From an uncultured SAR116 cluster alpha proteobacterium (GTDB taxonomy: Bacteria; Pseudomonadota; Alphaproteobacteria; Puniceispirillales; Puniceispirillaceae): a stretch of 64,000 nucleotides of DNA. The DNA lies in contig CACOCY010000001.1 in the NCBI GenBank assembly GCA_902625725.1, forward strand, positions 246,047-310,046, in the 5' to 3' direction. The position numbers and the translations under genes were made by a program. The notes beneath the pieces are model-generated. The model made no database searches. It saw only the letters and a list, made by a program, of their open reading frames with translations, and was not told the origin of the DNA. Below, piece by piece: positions 55,439 through 64,000 of this stretch. Numbering within the stretch: the first letter of the stretch is position 1; each line of letters opens with the position of its first letter.

Positions 55439-56713
55439 TTAGGCTATATTTGGCCAGCGAGCATTGAAGCGTTGATAATTTGCTAGAGAAAGCCTTACTC
55501 TCAAACTTTCAAATCCACTATTGTCAAAGGTAGACTTCTGCACTGTTCCATTTTGATATAGATAAGCACGAGCATCGCCAAAAACAGAAGATAATTTAAA
55601 GGTATAAACTGCCGTTTCAGCATTTATTTTATCTTCTATTAATTTAAATAAGGCCTTAAAATTAGTATGTGAAATTGCAGAAATCAAAGCAGAATCTGGA
55701 TATGAATGGCTCAATTCTCTCCTTTTTTCTCTAGAAATCAGATCAGATTTGTTTAAAACATGAATTATTTTCCTGGATAACTCTTCTTTATTCATACCGA
55801 GTTCACAAAGGATTTTATTAACATCCTCAGCCTCTTCCTCAAGAAATGGTGACGAAGCATCGTGCACATGAAGCAAAAAATCAGCCTGCGTTACTTCCTC
55901 TAGAGTGCTTTTAAAAGCCTCAATCAACTCTGTTGGAAGTTCACTAATAAAGCCAACGGTATCTGCAAGAATAATCTTCTGACCGGATAAGAGCTTTGCT
56001 GTTCTGATGGTTGGATCAAGGGTTGCAAATAGCATATTTTTTGCCACTACCTCTGCTGCCGTCAACGCATTAAATAAGGAAGATTTTCCTGCATTAGTAT
56101 AGCCAACTAGAGCAATTGTTGGTGTTTCAGTGCGGTTTCGATTTGAGCGTTGAATCGCTCTTGTTCTCTCAACTTCTTTTAATTCCTGCTGAATTTTAAT
56201 CACTCGTTCTAATAAGATGCGTCGGTCAAGTTCAATTTGTCTCTCACCCGGTCCCCCAAGAAAACCGCCGCCACCTCTTTGTCTTTCAAGATGCGTCCAG
56301 CTTCTTACCAAGCGTGAACGCTGGAAGGACAGGGAGGCTAATTCCACCTGCATCCTACCTGTATGTGAACTTGCTCTAGCTCCAAAAATCTCCAAAATCA
56401 ACGCTGTCCGGTCAATAACCTTACAGCTAAGCATTTCTTCCAGATTTCTTTGCTGTACTGGGCTCAAAGCACAATCCATTATTACCAAAGGTTGTTCTAT
56501 CTCTAATTCAATTTTTTGTTTTAGTGTTTCAATAATTCCGTTACCCAGGTAGGCACCTGCTTTAGGGGCATATAATTTTACAATTTCTGCATAAATTACT
56601 TCAAGCCGAATTGCCTTAGCTAAACCACAGGCTTCTATCAAGAGTGCATCTGAACTACGGGTGGTGGGTAATATCCTAACTTCAGGATGGATTACAAAAG
56701 CTAATCTGGTCAT
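55439..56713 (-). CDS. hflX: ribosome-associated GTPase HflX
   Basis: 424 residues; splits stalled or heat-damaged ribosomes. The N-terminal HflX domain ends in the glycine-rich linker GGGGFLGGPGERQIELDRR, followed by a coiled coil and the G domain with G1 GYTNAGKSSLFNAL, G3 DTVGF, and G4 NKSD. In many alphaproteobacteria hflX directly follows hfq; here it stands between phr and the proXWV transporter. Confidence 0.95.
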   Translation of the reverse strand: MTRLAFVIHPEVRILPTTRSSDALLIEACGLAKAIRLEVIYAEIVKLYAPKAGAYLGNGIIETLKQKIELEIEQPLVIMDCALSPVQQRNLEEMLSCKVIDRTALILEIFGARASSHTGRMQVELASLSFQRSRLVRSWTHLERQRGGGGFLGGPGERQIELDRRILLERVIKIQQELKEVERTRAIQRSNRNRTETPTIALVGYTNAGKSSLFNALTAAEVVAKNMLFATLDPTIRTAKLLSGQKIILADTVGFISELPTELIEAFKSTLEEVTQADFLLHVHDASSPFLEEEAEDVNKILCELGMNKEELSRKIIHVLNKSDLISREKRRELSHSYPDSALISAISHTNFKALFKLIEDKINAETAVYTFKLSSVFGDARAYLYQNGTVQKSTFDNSGFESLRVRLSLANYQRFNARWPNIA

Positions 56714-56796
56714 CCTTACAAAGCCCTTGCCAATAACGAAAATAAATATTGCTTAAAAAGCATATTTAGAATTGTACGTCGAAAACTCAATAAAAA

Positions 56797-57843
56797 TTAC
56801 CTGTAGACAGTGTCGCTGTCAGTATTTTTAGTAGAGCGCGCTATAGCCATTATCATGTCTGTAAGAGAGACTGTTCCGATCTTCTTCCCATTTTTTGCAA
56901 TTACAGCACCATTTGAGCCAGATTGAGATACTATTTGTAAGGCGTCTTCTATAATAACTGTGTCTTCTATCTCAGGGCCTTTGATGCTGTCTTCATTTGC
57001 CATTACTGAGCTGACTTTTAGAACTCTTGCTTTATTAATATCTTTTATAAAATCAGTTACATAATCATCTGCTGGGTGCAATATAATATTTTCAGCAGTT
57101 CCAGATTGAATGACAGCGCCGTCTCTTAAAATAGCAATATTGTCTCCGAGTTTAAGAGCTTCATCTAAGTCATGGGTTATGAATATAATAGTTTTATGAA
57201 GCTTTTCCTGAAGCGACAATAATACATCCTGCATATCCGATCTAATTAACGGATCTAAGGCTGAAAAGGCTTCATCCATTAGCAGAATGTCTGCATCAGT
57301 AGCAAGTGCACGTGCTAATCCTACACGTTGTTGCATACCCCCAGAAAGCTGCGCTGGATAATGGTTTTCAAATCCAATTAAGCCAACACTCTCGATCCAC
57401 TTACTAGATTTCTCGAATGCTTCCTGCTTATTTATACCTTGTATTGTAAGACCATAACTCACGTTTTCTATAACTTTTCTATGCGGTAATAAGCCAAATT
57501 TTTGAAATACCATACTCGCTTTACTTCTTCTGAAAGCCCTTAATTCAGCTTGAGACATAGACAAAATATTATCCCCATCTACAAGTATTGAACCTGCTGT
57601 TGGATCGATAAGTCGATTAATGTGTCTTATTAGAGTAGATTTTCCAGAACCGGAGAGACCCATTATGACTTGTAGTTGGCTCTTTTTTACCTCAATGTTT
57701 ACGTTATCTAAACCTAAAACATGTCCATATTTTTCTAACAAATCTGACTTTGATATACCATTTTTTACCTTCTCAATCATTGATGCTGGGTTAGAACCAA
57801 ATATTTTATAAAGATCTTTTATGGCAACTTTTATATCTGACAT
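56797..57843 (-). CDS. proV: glycine betaine/proline-type ABC transporter ATP-binding protein
   Basis: 348 residues of the ProV/OpuAA group. ATPase motifs are Walker A GLSGSGKS, signature LSGGMQQRVGLARAL, and Walker B ILLMDEAFSALDP; the N-terminal IKDLYKIFG and the YGHVLGLDNVNIEV segments are typical for this type. The C-terminal part retains one recognisable CBS-like segment (IVSQSGSNGAVIAKNGKKIG), whereas E. coli ProV has two. Starts by TAATG overlap with the permease stop. Confidence 0.93.
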   Translation of the reverse strand: MSDIKVAIKDLYKIFGSNPASMIEKVKNGISKSDLLEKYGHVLGLDNVNIEVKKSQLQVIMGLSGSGKSTLIRHINRLIDPTAGSILVDGDNILSMSQAELRAFRRSKASMVFQKFGLLPHRKVIENVSYGLTIQGINKQEAFEKSSKWIESVGLIGFENHYPAQLSGGMQQRVGLARALATDADILLMDEAFSALDPLIRSDMQDVLLSLQEKLHKTIIFITHDLDEALKLGDNIAILRDGAVIQSGTAENIILHPADDYVTDFIKDINKARVLKVSSVMANEDSIKGPEIEDTVIIEDALQIVSQSGSNGAVIAKNGKKIGTVSLTDMIMAIARSTKNTDSDTVYR

Positions 57844-58727
57844 TATTTCATACTCTCTGTGTGAGCTTGCAGACGTTTTCCAAACTTTTGAGAAACTCTA
57901 TCAAACAAAATTGCTAAAACAACAATCGCGAGACCGTTCATTACGCCTAACGCTAAATATTGGTTAGAAATCGCTCTAAGCACAGGCACACCAAGGCCTT
58001 TCACACCTATCATTGATGCGATTACCACCATTGATAATGCCATCATTATAGTTTGATTTACCCCTGCAAATATATTGGGGAGAGCTAGCGGAATTTGGAC
58101 GCCCAACAACTTTTGACTGTAACTAGCTCCAAACGCTTCTGATGCTTCCATTACGTCTTTATCAACTAACCTAATCCCTAAATTTGTAAGACGTACTATT
58201 GGCGGGATAGCATATATGCAAACAGCTAATAAGCCAGGAACTTTTCCTATTCCAAGAAGCATAACCACCGGAATTAAATAAACAAAACTTGGAATTGTCT
58301 GCATTACGTCTAATATTGGTGTTATTAGAGTTTGTGCTTTATTAGAACGCGCCATTAAGATTCCAATTGGAATTCCAACACTTATACATACGATCGTTGC
58401 AACTGAAATAATGGCCAAAGTTGCCATAGTATCTTCCCACATGTCTAAATAACCAATGACTAAGAAAGCGAGAATTGCTCCTATTGTAAGTTTTAAACTT
58501 CTTGAACCAAAATAAACTAAAATGGCAATTGCAACCATGATTATTGGCCAGGGCGTATTTAAAAACAACTTTTCAAGCCAAACTAAAAAATAAAGAAGTG
58601 GGTCAAAAAAATGTTCAATAGCCTCTCCGTATTCCCTAGTGAAGTTTTTGAAGCTTTCATCAATACCTTTTTTAAAGTCTCTTAAATCAGCTCTACCCAT
58701 TTTGGGAAATTCGACGAATAGGCTCAA
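57843..58727 (-). CDS. proW: glycine betaine/proline-type ABC transporter permease
   Basis: 294 residues from a TTG at 58727, supported by GGAGGAG (58731-58737) 5 bases before the start. The frame is open to an ATG at 58769, but that codon lies inside a perfect hairpin, and the 9-residue ATG option at 58700 has no ribosome site. About seven helices; the OpuAB/ProW signature with QTIPSFVYLIPVVMLLGIG and the EAA loop DVMEASEAFGASYSQKL. Imports osmoprotectants such as glycine betaine in concert with ProX and ProV. Confidence 0.92.
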   Translation of the reverse strand: MSLFVEFPKMGRADLRDFKKGIDESFKNFTREYGEAIEHFFDPLLYFLVWLEKLFLNTPWPIIMVAIAILVYFGSRSLKLTIGAILAFLVIGYLDMWEDTMATLAIISVATIVCISVGIPIGILMARSNKAQTLITPILDVMQTIPSFVYLIPVVMLLGIGKVPGLLAVCIYAIPPIVRLTNLGIRLVDKDVMEASEAFGASYSQKLLGVQIPLALPNIFAGVNQTIMMALSMVVIASMIGVKGLGVPVLRAISNQYLALGVMNGLAIVVLAILFDRVSQKFGKRLQAHTESMK

Positions 58728-58730
58728 TTT

Positions 58731-58737
58731 CTCCTCC
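58731..58737 (-). promoter_or_regulatory. ribosome-binding site deciding the proW TTG start
   Basis: The minus-strand sequence GGAGGAG lies just after the intercistronic hairpin and 5 bases before TTG at 58727. It is the only strong ribosome site in the region and fixes translation of proW at TTG. Confidence 0.75.
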
Positions 58738-58745
58738 CTAAAAAG

Positions 58746-58771
58746 AAATGGGCCATAACAATGGCCCATTT
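58746..58771 (-). terminator. hairpin between proX and proW
   Basis: A perfect 11-bp inverted repeat (aaatgggccat, loop aaca, atggcccattt) follows the proX stop by about 16 bases. On the transcribed minus strand it is followed by CTTTTTAG, a short U-run. It may act as a partial terminator or an mRNA stabiliser, giving more ProX than ProWV. The pairing is certain; its role is inference. Confidence 0.72.
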
Positions 58772-58787
58772 TTAGTTTTATATTTTA

Positions 58788-59795
58788 TTAAAGAGCTTTT
58801 TTGACAAGGTTAGCACCTTGTGGTGTTACCCATTGAGACCAAACATCTGGATGTCTCTCCAAAAACTCATATGCAGTGTCTTCACCACTAGCTTGATTTT
58901 CTGCCATCCAAACTAACATTTCCATCATCACATCTGAGGGAAAGCTTCTCTTCTCTATGTATGCTTTACCAGCTTTTGGACCATTTTCGATAAAATTAGC
59001 TGCAACAACGGATGTAACTTCGGACACAACCCATCCTGACGGCTGGGGGTCTTGACATTCTGGGTCCATTAAACAGTTATCCCAATTATCATTTCCAGCA
59101 AAAGGGCCCATGTCAAGTAGTGACAGACCTCCTTGAGCAGCTAAAACAGTTGGTCCCCAATAATATCCAAACCAGTTTTCACCACGAGTAATTGCTTTTT
59201 GAATAGAACCATCCAAGCCAGCAGATGAACCAGAATCAATTAACATCCATCCTTTTGCTTCCATATCAAAGGCTTTGAATAATTGATTTGTTGCAATTTG
59301 ACATCCCCATCCTGAAGGACATGTTACAATACCACCCTTTGATGAGTCTTCTGGGTGTGGGAATAAGTCAGGCCTAGCTAAAACATCGTCTAGGGTTTTT
59401 AAACCGTTTTCCTGCATAGCTGTAGTACTTATCATCCAGCCTTCACCGGCACCAGTTATCGGTGCACCATTTAACATGAAAAGTCGTCCTTCGGACTCTG
59501 CTTTCGCTAGAGGAGTTTGAACAGCATTAGCCCATAACTCGGGAGCAACGTCCGGCACTCCTTTTGTGTCCATTGAAGCAAAAGTAGTCATTGTTGCGCC
59601 AGGCACAAGTTCAACATTACAGCCGTAACCTTCTTCTAATATAATTTTGTCAACATTGGCCATGAATTCTGCTGAGGCCCAATCCATTTCTGCAATGGTA
59701 ATGTCACCACAGGAGTCATGACCGCCTGCGAATGCTGTTCCAGCAATAAAGACGCTGGCTAACGACACAAAGGCGCCTTTTAAAATTTTATTCAT
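58788..59795 (-). CDS. proX: glycine betaine/proline-type periplasmic substrate-binding protein
   Basis: 335 residues. The signal peptide covers about residues 1-23 (KGAFVSLASVFIAGTAFAGG). The mature OpuAC-type domain starts with CGDITIAEMDWASAEFMANV and has conserved tryptophans (APELWANAVQTP, GEGWMIS, CPSGWGCQ, NWFGYYWGP), consistent with an aromatic box for quaternary amines. A strong AGGAGG ribosome site precedes the ATG. The 209-base gap upstream, to aapP, holds no gene and probably its promoter. Confidence 0.93.
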   Translation of the reverse strand: MNKILKGAFVSLASVFIAGTAFAGGHDSCGDITIAEMDWASAEFMANVDKIILEEGYGCNVELVPGATMTTFASMDTKGVPDVAPELWANAVQTPLAKAESEGRLFMLNGAPITGAGEGWMISTTAMQENGLKTLDDVLARPDLFPHPEDSSKGGIVTCPSGWGCQIATNQLFKAFDMEAKGWMLIDSGSSAGLDGSIQKAITRGENWFGYYWGPTVLAAQGGLSLLDMGPFAGNDNWDNCLMDPECQDPQPSGWVVSEVTSVVAANFIENGPKAGKAYIEKRSFPSDVMMEMLVWMAENQASGEDTAYEFLERHPDVWSQWVTPQGANLVKKAL

Positions 59796-60004
59796 TTGTT
59801 CCTCCTAGAACTTTTAAAATTAACTTTTCTAACCTAGCAAGATAGGGAATTGCTTGGCAACAGTGTAAACTGCTTTTTTTTAAAGAGCGATATGAATCAC
59901 TTTAAAAATATCCGAAAAAGTTGGTAAAATATTTATATCAATTAATGGATTCTCAGATAAAATATCAATATAAGCCTGTCTGATTGTGTTTTTATATTTT
60001 TTAT

Positions 60005-60784
60005 TTAGTGATTTAATATTTGGCTTAAAAACAATTTTGTTCTATCGGATTTAGGGTTGTTGAAAAAGTTTTTAGGATCATTCTGCTCTACAATCTGCCC
60101 TTCATCCATAAAAATAACTCTATCTGCAACCTTATTTGCAAACCCCATTTCATGAGTAACGACAATCATAGTCATCCCAGATTCCGCCAGTTCAATCATG
60201 GTCTCCAAAACTTCCTTGATCATTTCAGGGTCAAGTGCTGAAGTCGGTTCGTCAAATAACATTACTCTAGGTTGCATACAAAGTGCTCGTGCAATTGCTA
60301 CTCGCTGTTGCTGACCTCCAGAAAGTTGGCCTGGGTATTTCTTAGCTTGGTCTGGAATTCTTACTTTGGTTAAAAGCTCCATCGCCAATTCATCGGCTTC
60401 CAATTTAGATTTCTTGCGAACCCAAATAGGGGCCAGTGTGCAATTTTCTAAAACAGTGAGGTGTGGAAATAAGTTGAAGTGCTGAAACACCATTCCAACA
60501 TCGCTTCTTATCTCATTTATTTGTTTAACATCATCCGTTAATTCAGTGCCATCGACTATAATTGTACCCTCTTGGTGAACCTCTAGACGATTAATGCATC
60601 TAATTAGCGTAGATTTGCCTGAGCCAGATGGACCGCAAATCACAATTTTTTCAGTTTTATTAACTTCTAGATCAATATCTTTTAAAACATGAAACTTACC
60701 GAACCATTTGTTAAGTTTATTAATTGTAATTATTGGAGAAATTTGATTTTTAGTAGATTTTTTAGATGCAGACGCACTAGTCAT
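60005..60784 (-). CDS. aapP: general L-amino-acid ABC transporter ATP-binding protein
   Basis: 259 residues; Walker [20 protein letters not shown], signature [20 protein letters not shown], Walker [16 protein letters not shown], and the switch histidine in [11 protein letters not shown]. This is the polar-amino-acid (AapP/BztD/GlnQ) subfamily. It overlaps aapM by 4 bases and ends the leftward operon. After its stop begins the gap before proX. Confidence 0.94.
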   Translation of the reverse strand: MTSASASKKSTKNQISPIITINKLNKWFGKFHVLKDIDLEVNKTEKIVICGPSGSGKSTLIRCINRLEVHQEGTIIVDGTELTDDVKQINEIRSDVGMVFQHFNLFPHLTVLENCTLAPIWVRKKSKLEADELAMELLTKVRIPDQAKKYPGQLSGGQQQRVAIARALCMQPRVMLFDEPTSALDPEMIKEVLETMIELAESGMTMIVVTHEMGFANKVADRVIFMDEGQIVEQNDPKNFFNNPKSDRTKLFLSQILNH

Positions 60785-61908
60785 TCTGTTCTCCCTTCAG
60801 TGTCAAGCTTTCGTTCTAACTTTTGACTATAACTGGACATTCCGTAACAACAAGCCCAGAATACAAACCCTGCAAATAAATAACCCTCTATGTCATATCC
60901 GTTCCATTCGAGAGACCTTGAAGCAGATTGGGACATTTTTAGTAAGTCAAGCAACCCTATAATCGATACTAGTGAAGTGTCCTTAAAGAGCGCTATGAAC
61001 GTATTAACAATTGCTGGTATAGAAATTTTTAGAGCTTGTGGCAATATAATAAATATAGTTCTCTTCCAGTAACCAAGGCCAAGAGCCATAGAAGCCTCTG
61101 TTTGACCTTTATCAATGGCTTGCAAACCTCCTCTCACTGCTTCAGCAGTATATGCTGATTGAAATAGTGTGATTCCAATCATGGCCCTCACAACTTTGTC
61201 GAAATCAACACCTGATGGAAAAAACAGTGGTAACATTACAGACGCCATAAAAAGGATAGTTATTAAGGGGGTTCCGCGCCAAAATTCTATATAGGTAACA
61301 CTTAACGCTCGTATTACTGGCATTTGAGACCTTCGTCCTAACGCAAGCAAGATTCCTAAGGGAAGAGCTAAGACAATCCCAACAAAAGCAAGTGCAAAAG
61401 TTAATAAAAAACCACCCCATTGGCCCGTATCAGATACAGGAATACCGAAAGCACCTCCGTATACTATAAAAATAAAGAAAACAGGATAAGCCGTGAGTAA
61501 TATAAGTAATAGCCACTTTTTGAATGGAGTTTTCTCAAATAGAAGAGGTGTCAAAATAATGCCAAAGGTAAACAATGCTGTAATAGGTCTCCATATTTGG
61601 TCTGGGTTAGTGGCAAAATATAGGCCGAATAAAAGTTGTTCAAAACGGACTTTGACGAATGTCCAGCAGGCTCCAGATTTATTCTCATCGCAAACACTTC
61701 TATCACTCCCAGAAATATTTGCGTTAAAAATAGCCCAATCTAAAAATGGAGGTAAAAATAAATAAATTACATATAAGAACAGTAAAGTAGTAATAGTATT
61801 AGTTGTTGTCCCAAATAAATTTATCCGGACCCATGCTAGCATGCCAACTGTTGAACTCGGTGGTTCTCTATCAGGAATTTTTTGGAATTTAGATAAAGTT
61901 TCTGTCAT
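60781..61908 (-). CDS. aapM: general L-amino-acid ABC transporter permease AapM
   Basis: 375 residues, several helices in the N-terminal half with a periplasmic loop between them, then the permease core. The EAA loop is [36 protein letters not shown] and [20 protein letters not shown] are typical of the AapM/BztC family. Overlaps aapP by 4 bases and follows aapQ by 4 bases. Confidence 0.93.
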   Translation of the reverse strand: MTETLSKFQKIPDREPPSSTVGMLAWVRINLFGTTTNTITTLLFLYVIYLFLPPFLDWAIFNANISGSDRSVCDENKSGACWTFVKVRFEQLLFGLYFATNPDQIWRPITALFTFGIILTPLLFEKTPFKKWLLLILLTAYPVFFIFIVYGGAFGIPVSDTGQWGGFLLTFALAFVGIVLALPLGILLALGRRSQMPVIRALSVTYIEFWRGTPLITILFMASVMLPLFFPSGVDFDKVVRAMIGITLFQSAYTAEAVRGGLQAIDKGQTEASMALGLGYWKRTIFIILPQALKISIPAIVNTFIALFKDTSLVSIIGLLDLLKMSQSASRSLEWNGYDIEGYLFAGFVFWACCYGMSSYSQKLERKLDTEGRTE

Positions 61909-61912
61909 TTTT

Positions 61913-63091
61913 CTAACGCTCAGTTATCTGTATTCTACGATTATAAACATTCAGAATAAATGAAGTGAATAAGCTCATGCATTCGTAAACTATGATTGTC
62001 ATTGCTATGATAATTAAAGCTTGGCCAGTTTGATTTAATGATATGCCTGCCCAAACTGCAACGATTTCTTCATAACCAACCGCAACTGCCAAAGAAGAAT
62101 TTTTTGTAAGATTTAAAAACTGACTTATTGTGGGGGGTATTATTACACGCATAGCTTGTGGAATAATGATCATATTGATCATCTGCGAACGTTTCAAACC
62201 AAGAGAGCGAGATGCTTCAAGCTGTCCTTTAGAAACAGAGGCTATTCCAGCACGAACATTTTCTGCTATGAATGCAGAAGTGTAAATAGTTAGAGCGAAC
62301 CATAGCGAAAATAAAGGTAGTGGAATTTGACCACCACCTTTGAAATTAAATTTTCCAAGTACTGGAAGGTCAAAACCGAGCGGCCCACGAAGAAAAAAAT
62401 AACTGAAAACAGCAATCGCCAAAAAGGACAAGATATTTATTGTTTTTACTGGCAATGCTGCGCCAGTAAGTTCAAATTTCTTTTTAGACCATTTAGAAAA
62501 AATGAAACCGGCTAATGCTGCTAACGCTAAAATTAAAATCCATATCTTGAAATTATTACTATCTTCAATGAAGGGTAAAGGTGAATGTAAACCTCTGCTA
62601 TTTAAATAAAATAAACCCATTTCTATAGATTTTTTTGGTGGTGGAAGAAATGCGAGAAACACTGCAAAGTTCCAAAACATAATTTGTAATAATAGCGGAA
62701 CATTTCTAAAGATTTCAATGTAAATCAACGAGATTTTTGATGCAATCCAATTAGGTGAAAGCCTCAATATGCCGATTACAAACCCCAACATAGTTGCTGC
62801 AAAAATGCCGAGTAGTGCAACCAATAAAGTATTTAGTATGCCAATATAAAATACTTCTATATAAGTCGTTTTGCCAAGTTCGAAATTAAGGAACGGACTA
62901 AAACCTACTTTGAACGGAGCTACTTCATCAAAAAAATTTGAACTAGTTTTAATGCCGCGTTCTTGTAAATTAAACACTGTTGTTTCGTAAATGGAAAAAA
63001 TACCAAAAACAACTATCGAAAGTACAAAAATTTGGACCAACAATGCTCGAAATTTTTGATTCCTATGCAGTGGCAATTTTACTTTATTCAA
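61913..63091 (-). CDS. aapQ: general L-amino-acid ABC transporter permease AapQ
   Basis: 392 residues; about eight helices. Signatures are IYIEIFRNVPLLLQIMFW, the EAA loop ENVRAGIASVSKGQLEASRS and FLNLTKNSSLAVAVGYEEIV. It pairs with AapM to form the membrane channel. Preceded by the binding-protein gene and a hairpin; 4 bases separate it from aapM. Confidence 0.93.
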   Translation of the reverse strand: MNKVKLPLHRNQKFRALLVQIFVLSIVVFGIFSIYETTVFNLQERGIKTSSNFFDEVAPFKVGFSPFLNFELGKTTYIEVFYIGILNTLLVALLGIFAATMLGFVIGILRLSPNWIASKISLIYIEIFRNVPLLLQIMFWNFAVFLAFLPPPKKSIEMGLFYLNSRGLHSPLPFIEDSNNFKIWILILALAALAGFIFSKWSKKKFELTGAALPVKTINILSFLAIAVFSYFFLRGPLGFDLPVLGKFNFKGGGQIPLPLFSLWFALTIYTSAFIAENVRAGIASVSKGQLEASRSLGLKRSQMINMIIIPQAMRVIIPPTISQFLNLTKNSSLAVAVGYEEIVAVWAGISLNQTGQALIIIAMTIIVYECMSLFTSFILNVYNRRIQITER

Positions 63092-63104
63092 TTTTCTGCT
63101 CTTA

Positions 63105-63135
63105 TAAAGCCGGCAGATTAAACCTGCCGGCTTTA
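63105..63135 (-). terminator. hairpin between aapJ and aapQ
   Basis: A perfect 12-bp inverted repeat (taaagccggcag, 7-base loop, ctgccggcttta) lies 12 bases after the aapJ stop and 13 bases before the aapQ start. The stem is GC-rich in an AT-rich context. The U-run after it is weak on the transcribed strand (TATAAG), so it is more likely a partial terminator or mRNA-end protector than a full terminator. The proX/proW gap has the same layout. Confidence 0.68.
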
Positions 63136-63147
63136 ATGTAATTATAT

Positions 63148-64000
63148 TTATCTGACGGGTGGAGCATATAAAATGCCACCACGAGTCCAGAGATCATTGA
63201 CTGAACCGGCTCTTGGAATACCAAGAGGCTCAACGGTTCTTTCATAGATCTCACCATAGTTACCGACTTGCTTTATAGCTGTATAAGCCCAGTCTTGAGA
63301 TAATCCAAGACTTGGTCCAGTTTCGCCTTCACTTCCAACAATCCTGGCAACACTCGGGTTTGGAGAGTTAGTTTTCATATCGTCAACGTTAGCTGATGTG
63401 ATGCCTAATTCTTCAGCGTTAATCAAAGCGTAGAGTGTCCAAGCAACAATATCCATCCATTGGTCGTCTCCCTGCCTAACAACTGGACCTAGAGGCTCTT
63501 TTGAAATAATCTCAGGCAGCATGGTCCAGTTTGAAGGGGAGCTAGTTTCAGATCGAATTGCAGCTAATTGTGAAGCATCAGATGTTATAGCATCACATGC
63601 ACCGCCTTCAAGACCTTCTCTTGTTTGAACAGAAGTATCATATCCTACTGGAGTATAATCCAGACCGTTGTTGCGGAAATAATCAGCCATATTTAATTCT
63701 GTTGTTGTTCCTGCTTGAACGCATATGCTAGCACCATCTAAATCTTTAACAGATGAGACATCCGCATCCTTAGCTACCATAAAGCCTTGACCATCAATAA
63801 AATTATAGTAGGTAAAATTCACACCTAATGTTGCGTCTCTTGTGAGGGTATGAGTTGTATTACGCGAAAGCATATCTATTTCACCAGATGTTAATGCAGT
63901 GAAACGCTCTTTAGCATTAAGTGGTACGTACGTTACTTTTGACGAGTCACCTAAAACAGCAGCAGCAACTGCATCACAAATAGATGCGTCTATTCCAACC
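63148..64000 (-). CDS. aapJ: general L-amino-acid ABC transporter substrate-binding protein (5' truncated)
   Basis: The frame remains open to the window end, beyond the first internal ATG at 63873, so the start and signal peptide lie to the right. Its first visible residues are VGIDASICDAVAAAVLGDSS and LNAKERFTALTSGEIDMLSR, characteristic of AapJ/BztA amino-acid binding proteins; later GQGFMVAKDADVSSVKDLDG and TTELNMADYFRNN follow the family. It ends ILYAPPVR. It supplies a broad range of amino acids to AapQMP. Confidence 0.93.
   Translation of the reverse strand, partial: VGIDASICDAVAAAVLGDSSKVTYVPLNAKERFTALTSGEIDMLSRNTTHTLTRDATLGVNFTYYNFIDGQGFMVAKDADVSSVKDLDGASICVQAGTTTELNMADYFRNNGLDYTPVGYDTSVQTREGLEGGACDAITSDASQLAAIRSETSSPSNWTMLPEIISKEPLGPVVRQGDDQWMDIVAWTLYALINAEELGITSANVDDMKTNSPNPSVARIVGSEGETGPSLGLSQDWAYTAIKQVGNYGEIYERTVEPLGIPRAGSVNDLWTRGGILYAPPVR

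Overview
The window reads as chromosome from an AT-rich, gene-dense alphaproteobacterium, most likely a free-living marine one (SAR116-like is a guess). The evidence is the dusB-ntrB-ntrC-ntrY-ntrX-trkA-dat-hfq block, a pyruvate dehydrogenase operon with a lipoyl domain on E1-beta, an ispDF fusion, a COQ10-type protein, an Aap amino-acid transporter and two photolyases. Gaps are short and many genes overlap by 1-20 bases. No rRNA, insertion sequence, prophage or CRISPR array was seen.

Layout. 1-3.3 kb: a truncated sterol-desaturase-family gene, an iron-type periplasmic binding protein, a SufU-like protein and two unlisted micro-ORFs encoding single-span membrane peptides. 3.4-12 kb: a tightly coupled operon for an Mrp-type cation/proton antiporter (E, F, G, A-tail, B, C and three separate MrpD/A-like subunits plus a 78-residue membrane protein), followed by a histone-deacetylase-like hydrolase. 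12-17.3 kb: a DUF192 protein, tRNA-Pro(TGG), a DUF2784 protein, and the leftward ppiD-trpE-lysE unit. 17.5-29.9 kb: tpiA, secG, pyrG, kdsA, eno, ftsB, pdhA-pdhB-pdhC-lpdA, lipA and a COQ10 protein, a rightward block of central metabolism. 29.9-32.1 kb: leftward ispDF-pgpA-pncC. 32.2-41.9 kb: dusB, two two-component systems (NtrBC, NtrYX), trkA, a D-amino-acid aminotransferase and hfq. 41.9-52.3 kb: an inositol-phosphatase-family enzyme, mazG, DUF502, recG, sdhE, mfd, a DsbA-family protein, a HugZ/HutZ-like protein and a GST-like protein. 52.4-64 kb, all leftward: a coupled pair of photolyases, hflX, a proXWV glycine-betaine-type transporter and an aapJQMP amino-acid transporter running off the end.

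The most noteworthy observations are these. NtrC has lost the GAFTGA loop, the Walker A glycines and the Walker B acidic pair but keeps its receiver aspartate and DNA-binding helix; NtrX also lacks GAFTGA. Together they predict sigma-54-independent regulation. The iron-sulfur photolyase gene carries one in-frame TAG at codon 45 of an otherwise full-length frame that is start-stop coupled to the photolyase gene before it. In both ABC-transporter operons a perfect 11-12 bp hairpin sits just after the binding-protein gene and before the permease genes. Family calls come from motif recognition by eye; no database search or alignment was run.
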